Part shown: piece by piece, positions 43,454 to 52,732 of the stretch | Position numbering within the stretch: position 1 is the stretch's first letter | How the letters are laid out: each line of letters begins with the position of its first letter | Source: Vibrio agarivorans | GTDB lineage: Bacteria > Pseudomonadota > Gammaproteobacteria > Enterobacterales > Vibrionaceae | Length of the DNA stretch: 64,000 nucleotides | Direction: 5' to 3' | NCBI RefSeq assembly: GCF_030409635.1 | Contig: NZ_JAUFQF010000004.1 | Location: 2,514,241-2,578,240, forward strand | Made by a program: the position numbers and the translations under genes | The notes under the pieces: generated by a model | What the model saw: the letters and a program-made list of their open reading frames with translations, nothing else | Databases searched by the model: none | What the model was told of the DNA's origin: nothing

Positions 43454-45057
43454 TGCATAAGATTCCAATCATTACGACAGATCTACTCTTGTCTGCCCTC
43501 TATCGTGTATCAACTTTACTTAACCAAAGCCTTGACTACCGACAAACGCTTGCCTCGGTGATGAAAGTTCTGCACGAAGAGTGTCACCTTTCTGGTGGGT
43601 TGGTGACCATCTTGGACAAAGAAAAGAACATTATGATCATTGAGTCGGTTCACGCACCTGACTACACATCAAACACCAGCCTAAAAACCATCACCTACAA
43701 ACAAGGTGAAGGCCTGGTTGGATCAGTAATGGAAAATGGTGGCTCTATCGTGTTACCCAACCTCGGCAACGATCCTCGTTTCGCTGATAAGTTAGCGATT
43801 TACGACTACGCCAAGCCGTTTATCTGTGTCCCTTTAAAAAGCGTCAATAGAGATGTGATCGGCGTGTTATGTGCCCAACCAAACACTGATAATGAGCTCG
43901 ACCTAAGTGCTCTACACAAGTTACTTGAAATGATTGCTAACCTACTGACGGTCAACATTCAATTGGCGCACAATGTAGCGGTAAAACAACAACGTTTGGA
44001 AAAAGAGCGCGATGGACTGAAGAGAAAAGTTCGTAAAGATTACGGCATGTCTTCGCTTGTTGGTCGAACAAAAGTGATGAGAGAGATCTTTGACCAAGTT
44101 CGGCTTGTCTCCCGTTGGGATTCCACCATTCTTATCCGTGGTGAGTCAGGTACAGGTAAAGAGGTGATCGCCAATGCGATTCATTACAACTCACCGAGAG
44201 CTAATCAACCATTTGTGAAGCTTAACTGCGCCGCACTGCCGGATAACCTTTTAGAGTCTGAACTATTTGGCCATGAAAAAGGCGCATTCACTGGCGCTGT
44301 TAAGCAGCGAAAAGGACGCTTTGAACTGGCAGATGGTGGCACCATCTTTCTCGATGAAATAGGTGAAACAAGCCCCTCTTTTCAAGCCAAACTCCTGCGC
44401 GTCTTGCAAGAAAAAACCTTTGACCGAGTCGGTGGTACAGAACCCATTTCTGTCGATGTGCGAGTCATCGCAGCAACCAATAGACACCTAGAGCAAGAGG
44501 TGATTGACGGTAATTTCCGCGAAGATATCTACTATCGATTAAACGTTATGCCTATTTTCCTGCCCCCTTTGCGTGATCGAATTGATGATATCCCTGCTCT
44601 CACCGAGTTTATCTTGGATAAGCTCTCTGGCATTCAAAAACGAGAGTTAGCCGTGAACGAACAAGCCATGTCAATGTTAATGAGCTATCACTGGCCGGGC
44701 AATGTCCGCGAGCTAGAGAATACGATTGAACGCGCTGCAGTGTTGAGTGCGACTGGAGATATAGATGGTTCTCTAATTCGATTGAACAACTCCCAATCAC
44801 TATTAACCGCCGCCTTTATGCCGAGCCAATCAAGTTCAGTGAACAACCCGGCACCATTTTCACCCTGTCACACCGACCGCAATAACGGTTATGGCGGTAT
44901 CAATCTAGAAATGGATGAAAATGAACGAAAACGGGTCATCAATGCACTCGAACAATCTGGATGGGTCAAAGCGAAAGCAGCGAGATTGCTCAATATGACC
45001 CCGAGACAGATTGCTTATCGCATACAAACGATGAACATTGAAATGAAGCAGATATAA
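43453..45057 (+). CDS. nifA: NifA, sigma-54-dependent activator of nif genes
   Basis: This 534-aa protein has three parts. A GAF domain (about 20-170) includes [20 protein letters not shown]. The AAA+ domain (about 205-440) has Walker [10 protein letters not shown], the sigma-54 contact loop GAFTGA (about residue 277) and Walker [13 protein letters not shown]. The C-terminal Fis-type helix-turn-helix has [20 protein letters not shown] and reads TGT-N10-ACA sites. The linker before the HTH lacks the paired cysteines of oxygen-sensitive NifA, which fits control through NifL. Targets seen in this window are nifF, nifU and nifE. Confidence 0.95.
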   Translation: MHKIPIITTDLLLSALYRVSTLLNQSLDYRQTLASVMKVLHEECHLSGGLVTILDKEKNIMIIESVHAPDYTSNTSLKTITYKQGEGLVGSVMENGGSIVLPNLGNDPRFADKLAIYDYAKPFICVPLKSVNRDVIGVLCAQPNTDNELDLSALHKLLEMIANLLTVNIQLAHNVAVKQQRLEKERDGLKRKVRKDYGMSSLVGRTKVMREIFDQVRLVSRWDSTILIRGESGTGKEVIANAIHYNSPRANQPFVKLNCAALPDNLLESELFGHEKGAFTGAVKQRKGRFELADGGTIFLDEIGETSPSFQAKLLRVLQEKTFDRVGGTEPISVDVRVIAATNRHLEQEVIDGNFREDIYYRLNVMPIFLPPLRDRIDDIPALTEFILDKLSGIQKRELAVNEQAMSMLMSYHWPGNVRELENTIERAAVLSATGDIDGSLIRLNNSQSLLTAAFMPSQSSSVNNPAPFSPCHTDRNNGYGGINLEMDENERKRVINALEQSGWVKAKAARLLNMTPRQIAYRIQTMNIEMKQI

Positions 45058-45158
45058 CAACTACGTCGACTTTGCGACAATTGCTGTGGCGCCTGTAATC
45101 TTTCGACCATTTAATTAATATAAAACAATAGCTTAAATTAAATGAGCATAAATAAGTC

Positions 45159-45175
45159 AAGGCATAGTGTTTGCA
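45159..45175 (+). promoter_or_regulatory. Sigma-54 promoter of nifB-fdx-nifQ
   Basis: AAGGCATAGTGTTTGCA shows GG (45161-45162)-N10-GC (45173-45174). It is 36 bp before the nifB start. A near-match to a NifA site, TGTAATCTTTCGACCA (45094-45109; CCA in place of ACA), lies 65 bp upstream. Confidence 0.75.
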
Positions 45176-45211
45176 AATGTGTTCTTATAAAGGAATGAAC
45201 AAGGATACAAA

Positions 45212-46477
45212 ATGGAGTCATTAACTCACTCGGTGCCGTCTAATGTGACGCACTTTATTGGGCAATCAACTCAAGAGCGTATTGCGCAGCATCCATGCTA
45301 TTCAAAAAATGCGAGCCAATACGCTCGTATCCACCTGCCGGTTGCCCCAGCTTGCAACATTCAATGTAATTACTGCAATCGCAAATTCGATTGCAGTAAT
45401 GAATCTCGACCGGGTGTAGTCAGCCACCTTTTGCAGCCGATGGACGCACTTACTCGTTTTCACATTATCAAGCAACGAATGGACAATCTCACTGTCGTTG
45501 GTATTGCAGGGCCCGGCGATGCTCTAGCCAATCCAAAGCAGACCTTCCAGACACTTAAATTGATTAAAGAAGCTGACCCTAAAGTACAACTCTGTATTTC
45601 AACTAACGGCTTAGCACTGCCAAGCTACGTGGAAGAACTCGCTGCAGTCGGTGTCAATCATCTCACCATCACGATTAATACTGTTGACCCCAAAATTGCA
45701 GCAAAAATTTACCCTTGGATCTTCTGGGAGCATAAACGAATTAAAGGATTAGAAGCTGGAAAGATTTTGATTGAACAGCAACTCAAAGGGTTAAAACTGG
45801 CAAGTGCAGCCAATATGCTAGTGAAGGTCAATACTGTGCTGATACCCGGCGTCAATGATCATCACATCCAAACGCTATCGCAGACATTGAAGGAGTACGG
45901 TGGGTTTATTCATAACATCATGCCGCTTATTGCCCAGCCAGAGCATGGCACCTTTTATGGCCTGAACCACTATCGAGAGCCAAGTGAGGATGAGTTGGCT
46001 CTAGCAAGAGAATCTTCAGTCCTGCATATGCCGCAGATGACTCATTGCCAGCAGTGCAGAGCAGACGCAGTTGGCACTATCGACTCGCCTTGCTCATCGA
46101 AAACTGAGCGAGCAAATTATCGTGTCGCTGTTGCCAATACCGGCAGTGAAGTGATTGATACGCACTTTGGCCATGCGACGCAACTTTCGATTTATGACTT
46201 AACGCCGAATGAAATTCGTTTTGTTGAGACACGCAGCATAGACAAATACTGCCAAGGTGCAAGCCATTGTGACCAGATCTCCCCGATCGAAGCGATCCAC
46301 GATTGCAAAGAGTTACTGTGTACCAGGATCGGCCACACACCATGGCAGCAACTCGAGCAAGCAGGCATTCGTCCTAACGTTGATTTTGCTTTTATGTCTA
46401 GTGAGCAAGCGCTCAAAGTACTTGCACAGAATATTGAGTATACAGAGCAACATGCAGTCAAAGTCGAAAAAGGATAA
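45212..46477 (+). CDS. nifB: NifB, FeMo-cofactor core synthase (radical SAM)
   Basis: This 421-aa enzyme has a radical-SAM [4Fe-4S] motif CNIQCNYCNRKFDC near residue 50, followed by the SAM-binding stretch VGIAGPGDALANP. Further cysteines near the end of the SAM domain (MTHCQQCRADAVG) bind the K-cluster iron-sulfur precursors. The C-terminal NifX-like domain (about 295-410) starts VAVANTGSEVIDTHFGHATQ. NifB makes NifB-co (L-cluster), the base of all nitrogenase cofactors. It is the first gene of an operon with a ferredoxin and nifQ. Start ATG at 45212 with AAGGATACAAA. Confidence 0.95.
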   Translation: MESLTHSVPSNVTHFIGQSTQERIAQHPCYSKNASQYARIHLPVAPACNIQCNYCNRKFDCSNESRPGVVSHLLQPMDALTRFHIIKQRMDNLTVVGIAGPGDALANPKQTFQTLKLIKEADPKVQLCISTNGLALPSYVEELAAVGVNHLTITINTVDPKIAAKIYPWIFWEHKRIKGLEAGKILIEQQLKGLKLASAANMLVKVNTVLIPGVNDHHIQTLSQTLKEYGGFIHNIMPLIAQPEHGTFYGLNHYREPSEDELALARESSVLHMPQMTHCQQCRADAVGTIDSPCSSKTERANYRVAVANTGSEVIDTHFGHATQLSIYDLTPNEIRFVETRSIDKYCQGASHCDQISPIEAIHDCKELLCTRIGHTPWQQLEQAGIRPNVDFAFMSSEQALKVLAQNIEYTEQHAVKVEKG

Positions 46478-46483
46478 GCCAGT

Positions 46484-46756
46484 ATGTCAGTAGAGATTAA
46501 TCAAAAATGTGTCGGTTGCTTTGCCTGTTATAACGTCTGCCCAAATCGCGCCATTGCATATGATCAAGAGCAGCATCCTAATTTTCGAGTTCACACGACA
46601 CGCTGCAATCAATGTAATGGGCAATTCGATAAGCCTCAGTGTGGGGAGATCTGTCCCGTCGAACAAGCCATCAGCCTCAACGGCTCTCCAATAAACGCAA
46701 CAGGCAGTTTGACGCCTCACATTGATATCAAAGAGGCTCATCATGCACATTGCTAG
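46484..46756 (+). CDS. Nif-associated 2[4Fe-4S] ferredoxin
   Basis: The 90-aa protein has two [4Fe-4S] motifs. The first is CVGCFACYNVCPNRAIAY. The second (CNQCNGQFDKPQCGEICPVE) has the long spacing typical of FdxN-like ferredoxins encoded beside nifB. It probably supplies electrons for the radical SAM reaction of NifB. It follows nifB by 6 bp and overlaps nifQ by 14 bp. Confidence 0.9.
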   Translation: MSVEINQKCVGCFACYNVCPNRAIAYDQEQHPNFRVHTTRCNQCNGQFDKPQCGEICPVEQAISLNGSPINATGSLTPHIDIKEAHHAHC

Positions 46757-47255
46757 AGAAAAAGCGATATGGCAGACACTGTTCAACGGTCATGAACAAG
46801 GTCATTCATCACTTCCGTATTTGGGCCTTGATTTTAGCCAGTTCGAAAAGCTGGCTTTAGATATCGGTTATCCTGCTGCCCCCTCGACAAATCATGAAAT
46901 CGAGTTGCTATTTAACGATATTGTTAGCGCTAGACGTTCTGAGCAAAATGATCTCATTGACTTGCTGATCAAGCATAGTGATGGTGAACTTGTTTATAGC
47001 ACTGAAATGGCATTGGTCATCTCTGCAGGGTGTCTGATGCCCTCTCACCTGTGGAAAACGTTAGGGCTGCCTTCACGACAAGTATTGAGTCAATTAATCG
47101 AGACCTACTTTCCGACGCTCTTTCAGCAAAACAATCTCAACATGCGTTGGAAACGATTCTTCTACAAAAAGCTTTGTGATCAACACGGGGACTATGTATG
47201 CAAAGCGCCAAACTGTCTCGAGTGCAGCAGCTTTAATGAATGCTTTGCCGCTTAA
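46743..47255 (+). CDS. nifQ: NifQ, molybdenum donor for cofactor synthesis
   Basis: The protein is 170 residues from ATG 46743 (MHIAREKAIWQTLFNG), preferred because AAGAGG precedes it; an upstream TTG at 46722 would add 7 residues. The C-terminus has the NifQ iron-sulfur signature C-x4-C-x2-C-x5-C (CKAPNCLECSSFNECF) after the RWKRFFYKKLC block. NifQ carries an Mo-Fe-S cluster and delivers Mo to the NifEN scaffold. Its location opposite modABC fits that job. Confidence 0.9.
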   Translation: MHIAREKAIWQTLFNGHEQGHSSLPYLGLDFSQFEKLALDIGYPAAPSTNHEIELLFNDIVSARRSEQNDLIDLLIKHSDGELVYSTEMALVISAGCLMPSHLWKTLGLPSRQVLSQLIETYFPTLFQQNNLNMRWKRFFYKKLCDQHGDYVCKAPNCLECSSFNECFAA

Positions 47256-47303
47256 GCGATTGATAAACCATCACGTCAAACCCACTTAGGGCAGGTCTAA
47301 TCG

Positions 47304-47333
47304 CTGGGTTGCTCTGATATAAGCGCAACCCAT
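47304..47333. terminator. Stem-loop between converging nifQ and modC
   Basis: GGGTTGC (47307-47313) and GCAACCC (47325-47331) form a stem, in the 125-bp gap between the nifQ stop and the modC stop. No T tract adjoins either arm, but a T-rich run (TTTTTTCTTTTTCTC) follows about 25 bp later on the plus strand. Confidence 0.4.
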
Positions 47334-47380
47334 GCGAACCACTGTCAGTTATTAGACTTTTTTCTTTTTCTCTGTCGTAC

Positions 47381-48451
47381 TTAGCCTATCGCTACTGCTT
47401 TGATATAGGCCCATACACTCTTGCCCGGAGTAAGATTGAGCCGGTTAACTGAACGCTGTGTGATCATCGAATAAAGCGTTTGTTTTGATTCTGTCGTCAT
47501 CTTTATCAATACCTCCGCTGGGTTTCCTGTTGATTCGACAGCCAAAATTCGGGCGGGCAAGGCATTAATAATGGATGACTCTAGCATTGGTGAAGTGCCA
47601 ATACTGACATCGCTCGCTAGGATTTCGCAACGCGTTAAACTCCCTAAAGGCGCTTTTATCTGGCTAACCCAAAGCTGAGTAGTGCCATCCGAGAGCAAAG
47701 TCATACCATCATAGGAATGCTCGACAATATTGAGCTCGATAACAGAACGTACCGCATGCGCATCATAGTGGTAACTCATTGGTGCAAGACACGACTGTAA
47801 CTCACCTTGACTGGCGATTTTACCGTCTTCTAACACAACAACTTCATCTGCCAATCGACTGACTTCGCTCAAGCTGTGTGTGACATAGACAATCGGGATT
47901 GAAAGGTTTTGGGTCATGCTCTCTAAATACGGCATTATCTCCTGCTTCCTCGCCTCATCGAGTGCTGATAAGGGTTCGTCCATTAATAGTAGCCTTGGCT
48001 GAACGACAAGAGCTCGAGCGATAGCGACCCGTTGCTGCTCGCCTCCAGACAAGCGATGAACTGCACGTGAGAGCAGTGGCTTCAAGCCTAGCAACTCAAC
48101 CAAACGACCTATGACCTCGACTGATGCGGATTGACTTTCGTTACCCCGTAACCCAAATTTAATATTTTGCTCTACGTTTAAATGTTGAAACAGAGAGGGA
48201 TGTTGAAACACGTAACCAAGGTTGCGTTTATGGGGAGGTAAAAAGCTTGCGCCGTCTTTAGATTGCCATAGCTCGTCATGGAACTTAACCTGACAGTTTG
48301 GCAGCTTAGTCAGACCAGCAAGGGTTCGCAGTGTGGTTGTCTTACCGCAACCAGACGGACCAAATAATACCGTTACTCCTTGCGATGCGATCTTAAAATT
48401 CAAATCAAAAACTAGGCTTCCTAGTGTCGTTTGGCAATCGATATGTATCAC
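47381..48451 (-). CDS. modC: Molybdate ABC transporter ATPase ModC
   Basis: This 356-aa ATPase has Walker A FGPSGCGKTTTLRTLAG, signature RLSGGEQQRVAIARAL, Walker B LLLMDEPLSALDE and H-loop VYVTHSLSEVSRLADEVVVL. The C-terminal MOP (TOBE) domain (about 285-350) starts ARILAVESTGNPAEVLIKM and would bind molybdate. Translation starts at GTG 48451, whose G is the last base of the modB stop (TAGTG), with GGAAGGG upstream. It energises Mo uptake for nitrogenase. Confidence 0.93.
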   Translation of the reverse strand: MIHIDCQTTLGSLVFDLNFKIASQGVTVLFGPSGCGKTTTLRTLAGLTKLPNCQVKFHDELWQSKDGASFLPPHKRNLGYVFQHPSLFQHLNVEQNIKFGLRGNESQSASVEVIGRLVELLGLKPLLSRAVHRLSGGEQQRVAIARALVVQPRLLLMDEPLSALDEARKQEIMPYLESMTQNLSIPIVYVTHSLSEVSRLADEVVVLEDGKIASQGELQSCLAPMSYHYDAHAVRSVIELNIVEHSYDGMTLLSDGTTQLWVSQIKAPLGSLTRCEILASDVSIGTSPMLESSIINALPARILAVESTGNPAEVLIKMTTESKQTLYSMITQRSVNRLNLTPGKSVWAYIKAVAIG

Positions 48452-49125
48452 TACACCCTTCCTTTGTGCATAGCAAAGTGATTCAACCCAAAGGCAAGTA
48501 GCAGTGCGACAAATGAGAAACCCAACAGCATGGCAGACAACTGATGCGCCTGCTCAAACTGCATTGATTCTACCAAGTTGTATATTTCCACTGACATCAC
48601 ACGTGTCGAACCTGGAATGTTGCCGCCAATCATCAACACTATGCCAAACTCCCCCAAGGTATGACAAAAACCTAATATGGCGGATGAAAAAATACTTGGC
48701 CACGCGAGGGGTAACGCAACTCGATAGAACACCTGAACCGGAGAGCAACCAAGGGTTGCCGCTACCTCAAAAGGCGCTTTACCCAAAGACTCAAATCCAT
48801 TGACTAATGGTTGGACAACAAAAGGCAGAGAGTGGATCAAGCACGCAAGAGCAATACCAGAGAAACTGAATGGTAACGGTCCAATACCGACCGATTGTAA
48901 GCCACTTCCTACCAGAGTATTTGGACTAAAGCACACCAACAAATAGAAACCCAATACCGTGGGAGGCAGCACCATTGGCAATGTAGTTAAACTCGCGACC
49001 ACATTTTTTAAACGAGACTGGGTTTGTGACAGCCACCACGCCAATGGCACGGCAGTAATGAGTAGCCCGATAGTCACAACTGTCGCTAACTTTAGAGTGA
49101 GGCTAACTACTTGCCAATCAAACAT
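48451..49125 (-). CDS. modB: Molybdate ABC transporter permease ModB
   Basis: The 224-aa permease starts at ATG 49125 (MFDWQVVSLTLKLATVV), behind GTAGGAGGAGAGTT. It has five or six helices, with VTIGLLITAVPLAWWLSQTQ, LTTLPMVLPPTVLGFYLLVC and the EAA-type loop ESLGKAPFEVAATLGCSPVQ that contacts ModC. LGEFGIVLMIGGNIPGSTR is typical for ModB. The start lies 10 bp downstream of the modA stop. Confidence 0.92.
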   Translation of the reverse strand: MFDWQVVSLTLKLATVVTIGLLITAVPLAWWLSQTQSRLKNVVASLTTLPMVLPPTVLGFYLLVCFSPNTLVGSGLQSVGIGPLPFSFSGIALACLIHSLPFVVQPLVNGFESLGKAPFEVAATLGCSPVQVFYRVALPLAWPSIFSSAILGFCHTLGEFGIVLMIGGNIPGSTRVMSVEIYNLVESMQFEQAHQLSAMLLGFSFVALLLAFGLNHFAMHKGRV

Positions 49126-49135
49126 AACTCTCCTC

Positions 49136-49900
49136 CTACTCCATCGTGACGTTGTAGCCATAACGCTCAATTAAGCTGCGAGACTGCTCGTGGTGCAAAT
49201 ACAGAATAAACTGCTCTGCCAGTGCTAGATTTGGACTCGCCGAGACATAAACCACATCCTGTTTGATTTCAGAGTAACTCTCTTGCGGTACAAGCCAGAC
49301 TGATCCATCTAATTGGTTGCCCTCACCTTTGAGTTGTGAAGAAGCGAGGAAAGCGTATTGGGCATTGCCAGTCGCGGCATATTGGTAGGTTGCATTGAGA
49401 CCTTTACCATATAGCGCTTTTGAATGAACATCCTGATAGCTGTTGTAGAAATTTAGAGACTCCACCGCAGCCTCTCCGTATGGTGCCAGCTTTGGGTCAG
49501 CAATCGCTACTTTACCATTTAAAGTTAGAGGAGTTGCTTGCGTCGGTGGCGCTTCCCACTTTGCACCACTGTGTATCCAAAGCACTAACACGCCTTGGGC
49601 ATACGTCACTTGTCCATGCGCTTTTCCCTCTTGAACCAGTAGAGAGGGTCTCTTTTGGTCCGCCGAGAAAAACAGGTCAAAGGGTGCGCCATGAAGAATC
49701 TGTGTGGCCAGTTGGCCGCTGCTTCCAGTAGAAATATTGACTGTGATACCACTTTGTTGCTCAAACCGCTCGGCAAGTTCAATCATTGGACGGTAAAAGT
49801 TGTTGGCAACGGCAATGGTGATGGTGTCCTGTGCAAAGACACTGGGTGAGACGGCACTCTGCAAAGCCAGTAACAAAATGATATGTATTCTTAACTTCAT
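49136..49900 (-). CDS. modA: Molybdate-binding periplasmic protein ModA
   Basis: This 254-aa protein has signal peptide MKLRIHIILLLALQSAVSPS ending at VFAQ. The mature part has VANNFYRPMIELAERFEQQ, STGSSGQLATQILHGAPFDL and LAPYGEAAVESL, matching the ModA ligand-binding folds. It captures molybdate in the periplasm. It begins 39 bp downstream of nifM on the same strand with AAGGAATAAG before the start, so it looks like part of the nifU-to-nifM transcription unit. Confidence 0.92.
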   Translation of the reverse strand: MKLRIHIILLLALQSAVSPSVFAQDTITIAVANNFYRPMIELAERFEQQSGITVNISTGSSGQLATQILHGAPFDLFFSADQKRPSLLVQEGKAHGQVTYAQGVLVLWIHSGAKWEAPPTQATPLTLNGKVAIADPKLAPYGEAAVESLNFYNSYQDVHSKALYGKGLNATYQYAATGNAQYAFLASSQLKGEGNQLDGSVWLVPQESYSEIKQDVVYVSASPNLALAEQFILYLHHEQSRSLIERYGYNVTME

Positions 49901-49939
49901 ACGACTTATTCCTTGTCTATCAAATCATCCATTTGCCCA

Positions 49940-50797
49940 TCAAGTTCGCGGGGTAAGACTCTGTAGCCACTGTTTCTGGACGTATTGACGCGCTCGCTTG
50001 GTGTGAAGCTCTTCTATCGACTCATATGCCTCTTTGAATGTGGCGGTTCTCTGCGGTTTTTCGTCATGACAAACAATGATATGGAAACCAATCTCTGACT
50101 GAATGGGCGCACTGACACACTGCTTAGGCAGCCATTGTAATACCGATTCGATTTCTTGAAAGAGCTTGCCTTGCTCACACCAACCCAAGTTACCTCCTTC
50201 CATCGCACTTGGACATTCTGAGTGACGCAACGCAGATTGAGAAAAATTATCTACCGAAAGTGTTTGATATAAATCGTTAGCTCGACGCTTGGCCTCAACG
50301 AAACCATTTTCTGCAAAATCATCGTTTATGGTGATAAGGATTTGGCTTACTTTCCAGGTTCGTGCGCGAGAGAATTTTTCGATATTCCTGCGATAGTAGT
50401 CTTTTGCGTCTTGCTCTAATAGCGGAGGAAGATCTTGGCTTACTGCATCCAAAACTGCTTCGCAAAGCAGCTCGGTTTTTAGCACCTCACGCATCTCTTT
50501 TTCAGACAACTGATGTTTTTGCAGCGTCAGTTGAAACTGGTAAATGTCCCCACACTGCTCCACCAGCATCGCCATCGCTTCATTGATGGCCTGCTCATCG
50601 ATGTGAATTGGAACGGCCTCATCAGAGGCACAGATCCGTTGCTGTATCGTGACTGTTTTGGCTGCGAGATCATCGACATATCGTTGTTCATTTTTCGTTA
50701 GCTCTTGAGGGTTTACATTAAAACGCTCATTCGACAACTTCATGCGCTGATACTTCAGCGTTAATGCACTTGTATCCATTTGCTGATAGTTCTCCAT
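49940..50797 (-). CDS. nifM: NifM, peptidyl-prolyl isomerase for NifH maturation
   Basis: This 285-aa protein has a helical SurA-like N-terminal half and a parvulin-type PPIase domain (about residues 145-245) with VSQILITINDDFAENGF, GGNLGWCEQGKLFQEI and SEIGFHIIVCHDEKPQ. NifM is required for folding of the Fe protein NifH. The start has GGAGGGTAAAGT. It is the last nif gene of this operon and lies directly before modA. Confidence 0.9.
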   Translation of the reverse strand: MENYQQMDTSALTLKYQRMKLSNERFNVNPQELTKNEQRYVDDLAAKTVTIQQRICASDEAVPIHIDEQAINEAMAMLVEQCGDIYQFQLTLQKHQLSEKEMREVLKTELLCEAVLDAVSQDLPPLLEQDAKDYYRRNIEKFSRARTWKVSQILITINDDFAENGFVEAKRRANDLYQTLSVDNFSQSALRHSECPSAMEGGNLGWCEQGKLFQEIESVLQWLPKQCVSAPIQSEIGFHIIVCHDEKPQRTATFKEAYESIEELHTKRARQYVQKQWLQSLTPRT

Positions 50798-50815
50798 ACT
50801 TTACCCTCCAAAGGC

Positions 50816-51295
50816 TCACTCAACGACAGTTGCTTGCTTCACAGGGGACGTAATCTCTTCTAAAGCGGCATTACGCAGCCAAACCCAATGGGCATTGACG
50901 AGCACCATAAAATTCACATGCCCCTTTGCTAAGTCCCGCTCCATTTTGACAATCTCTACCACATCGCCTTTCTTGGCCAACAATTGACCGTTATGACCTA
51001 AACTGGTGGTCAAGCGCACCTTCTGCTTGAGGTGATAAGGATTGGGCTCCCACTCCAAGCTCGCCGAGAGTAACTCGTTGCTTCTCACCCCGACCTCTCG
51101 ATCTACGTCTGGAAAGTAGACGCGATAGATAATTTGATTCTGTAAAAAATACCCCAAGCTTCTAACAAAGCCTGTTGAACCCGAAGAGACAAGTACCTCC
51201 CCTTTAGGCATGGCATGAGAAAACGTTCCGTCGTTTCGAATAGTTCGTGAAACCCTCACTTCATCACCAATTTCAAATCGTGCTTCTCTATACAT
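50816..51295 (-). CDS. nifZ: NifZ, P-cluster maturation factor
   Basis: The protein is 159 residues from ATG 51295 (MYREARFEIGDEVRVSRTIR), chosen for AAGGAGAGTTTG upstream; the frame is open 13 codons further. Two repeats of an SH3-like fold appear (VSSGSTGFVRSLGYFLQNQI and QLLAKKGDVVEIV). The family's RVYFPDVDREVGVRSNEL block is present. NifZ helps form the second P-cluster pair in the MoFe protein. It overlaps nifW by 8 bp. Confidence 0.9.
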   Translation of the reverse strand: MYREARFEIGDEVRVSRTIRNDGTFSHAMPKGEVLVSSGSTGFVRSLGYFLQNQIIYRVYFPDVDREVGVRSNELLSASLEWEPNPYHLKQKVRLTTSLGHNGQLLAKKGDVVEIVKMERDLAKGHVNFMVLVNAHWVWLRNAALEEITSPVKQATVVE

Positions 51296-51575
51296 CAAAC
51301 TCTCCTTGTTCACTATCACAGGCTGAACACTCATGGCACTTTGAAAGTTTTTGCGGCATAGCTACTCCCTTTAACACTTTGCTGTGAGCCTTAATAAACG
51401 CTCTTTGGAAGTGGCAGTAATCACGTGTTGTCAGCTTCTCAAGCTCATTGTGAAAATGACGCAACAAAACCAGTCGTTTCGCGCCTAGCTTCAGGGCGGC
51501 CTTCAAGCCGAAAAAATCATAGTATTCCTCGATATCAGTGAAACTGCTGATTTTGGATTCTAGCTCTACAGACAT
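51288..51575 (-). CDS. nifW: NifW, nitrogenase-protective protein
   Basis: The protein is 95 residues from ATG 51575 (MSVELESKISSFTDIEEYYD). The typical EYYDFFGLKA block is followed by helical repeats (LVLLRHFHNELEK, YCHFQRAFIKAHSKVLKG) and an unusual Cys-containing C-terminus (KCHECSACDSEQGEFDV) that could bind a metal. NifW is known to protect or help assemble the MoFe protein. It overlaps nifV by 10 bp and nifZ by 8 bp. Confidence 0.9.
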   Translation of the reverse strand: MSVELESKISSFTDIEEYYDFFGLKAALKLGAKRLVLLRHFHNELEKLTTRDYCHFQRAFIKAHSKVLKGVAMPQKLSKCHECSACDSEQGEFDV

Positions 51576-52720
51576 GAAAGCCCCTCGCAAACAACCTGAG
51601 AATACAGCCCTCGAATGTCTTTCTCTGTCGGGATTCGCTTATGCGTTTCACTCCAATGAGTAAGGGCGGCCAACATCGGTTGATGATGATGACGATCAAT
51701 GGATATGCCCATATGATGAAGCTGAGTAGAAAGTGAATGCCATCCAGAATGCTTACCCAGTACAAGTTGGTGGTGCCGACCAATAAGGCTAGGTGCAAAC
51801 GATTGATAATTATCTTGATGTTTAAGCAATCCATCGACATGAATACCTGACTCATGAGTAAAGACTTTGTCGCCGACAATCGACTTTTGTGCGGGGGTTT
51901 CAATACCTGAGCATCGATTAATCAACGAACACAATCCCGGCAAAGCCGTTAAATTGATGCCGGTGTTACCTTTATTCAACACTGAAAGAGCGACGGACAC
52001 CTCTTCTAAAGGCGCATTGCCCGCTCGCTCACCTAACCCCATAACTGTGGTATTAATCGACTTTGCCCCGGCAGCAATCGCCGCTATCGCATTTGCCGTC
52101 GCAAGCCCAAGGTCATTATGCGGGTGAGCCTCTACCTGCATATCGGTGTGTGCAACAAGACGAGAGATATTCTCGAATGTCGTAAACGGGTCAAGGATCC
52201 CAAGCGTATCTGCGTAGCGCAAGCGCAGCGCGCCGACTTTACTGGCATGCTCTGCAATTTTCACCAGTTCCCAATGCTCTGCCCGCGACGCATCTTCAAG
52301 GCCGATACTCACTTTGAAGCCTTTCTTGCAGGCGGTACGAATCAGTACCGTCATCTTATCCAGCATTTCAGACAGTGTGATGCTCAATTTGTGTAACCGG
52401 TGTTGACGAGAGGCTGGAACAGAGATATTTATCCAATCGACATCAAGAGAAACACAAGCGTCTAGATCAGAGTGCTTCATTCGACACCAGACCATCAAGC
52501 TCGCCTCTGGTAATGCCTGCCTTACCTGTTGAATCGATGCTTGCTCAGCCATACCCATAGCAGGGATACCAACCTCAATGATATCAACCCCAGCCTTATA
52601 CAGCGCCTGAGCTATCTGTACTTTTTCTTCACCTTTAAAAGCGACACCTGGGCTCTGCTCACCATCACGCAATGTGGTATCGTTGACGATCACTTCTGGG
52701 GGTAACACTGTGTTTTCCAT
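51566..52720 (-). CDS. nifV: NifV, homocitrate synthase
   Basis: This 384-aa enzyme of the isopropylmalate/homocitrate synthase group has the acetyl-CoA site VNDTTLRDGEQSPGVAF, the metal-binding HPHNDLGLATANAIAAIAAG (about residues 195-215) and GLGERAGNAPLEEV. It makes homocitrate, the organic part of FeMo-cofactor, from acetyl-CoA and 2-oxoglutarate. The start has CGGAGGTATAA. It lies 12 bp after nifS. Confidence 0.94.
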   Translation of the reverse strand: MENTVLPPEVIVNDTTLRDGEQSPGVAFKGEEKVQIAQALYKAGVDIIEVGIPAMGMAEQASIQQVRQALPEASLMVWCRMKHSDLDACVSLDVDWINISVPASRQHRLHKLSITLSEMLDKMTVLIRTACKKGFKVSIGLEDASRAEHWELVKIAEHASKVGALRLRYADTLGILDPFTTFENISRLVAHTDMQVEAHPHNDLGLATANAIAAIAAGAKSINTTVMGLGERAGNAPLEEVSVALSVLNKGNTGINLTALPGLCSLINRCSGIETPAQKSIVGDKVFTHESGIHVDGLLKHQDNYQSFAPSLIGRHHQLVLGKHSGWHSLSTQLHHMGISIDRHHHQPMLAALTHWSETHKRIPTEKDIRGLYSQVVCEGLSCL

Positions 52721-52732
52721 TTATACCTCCGA

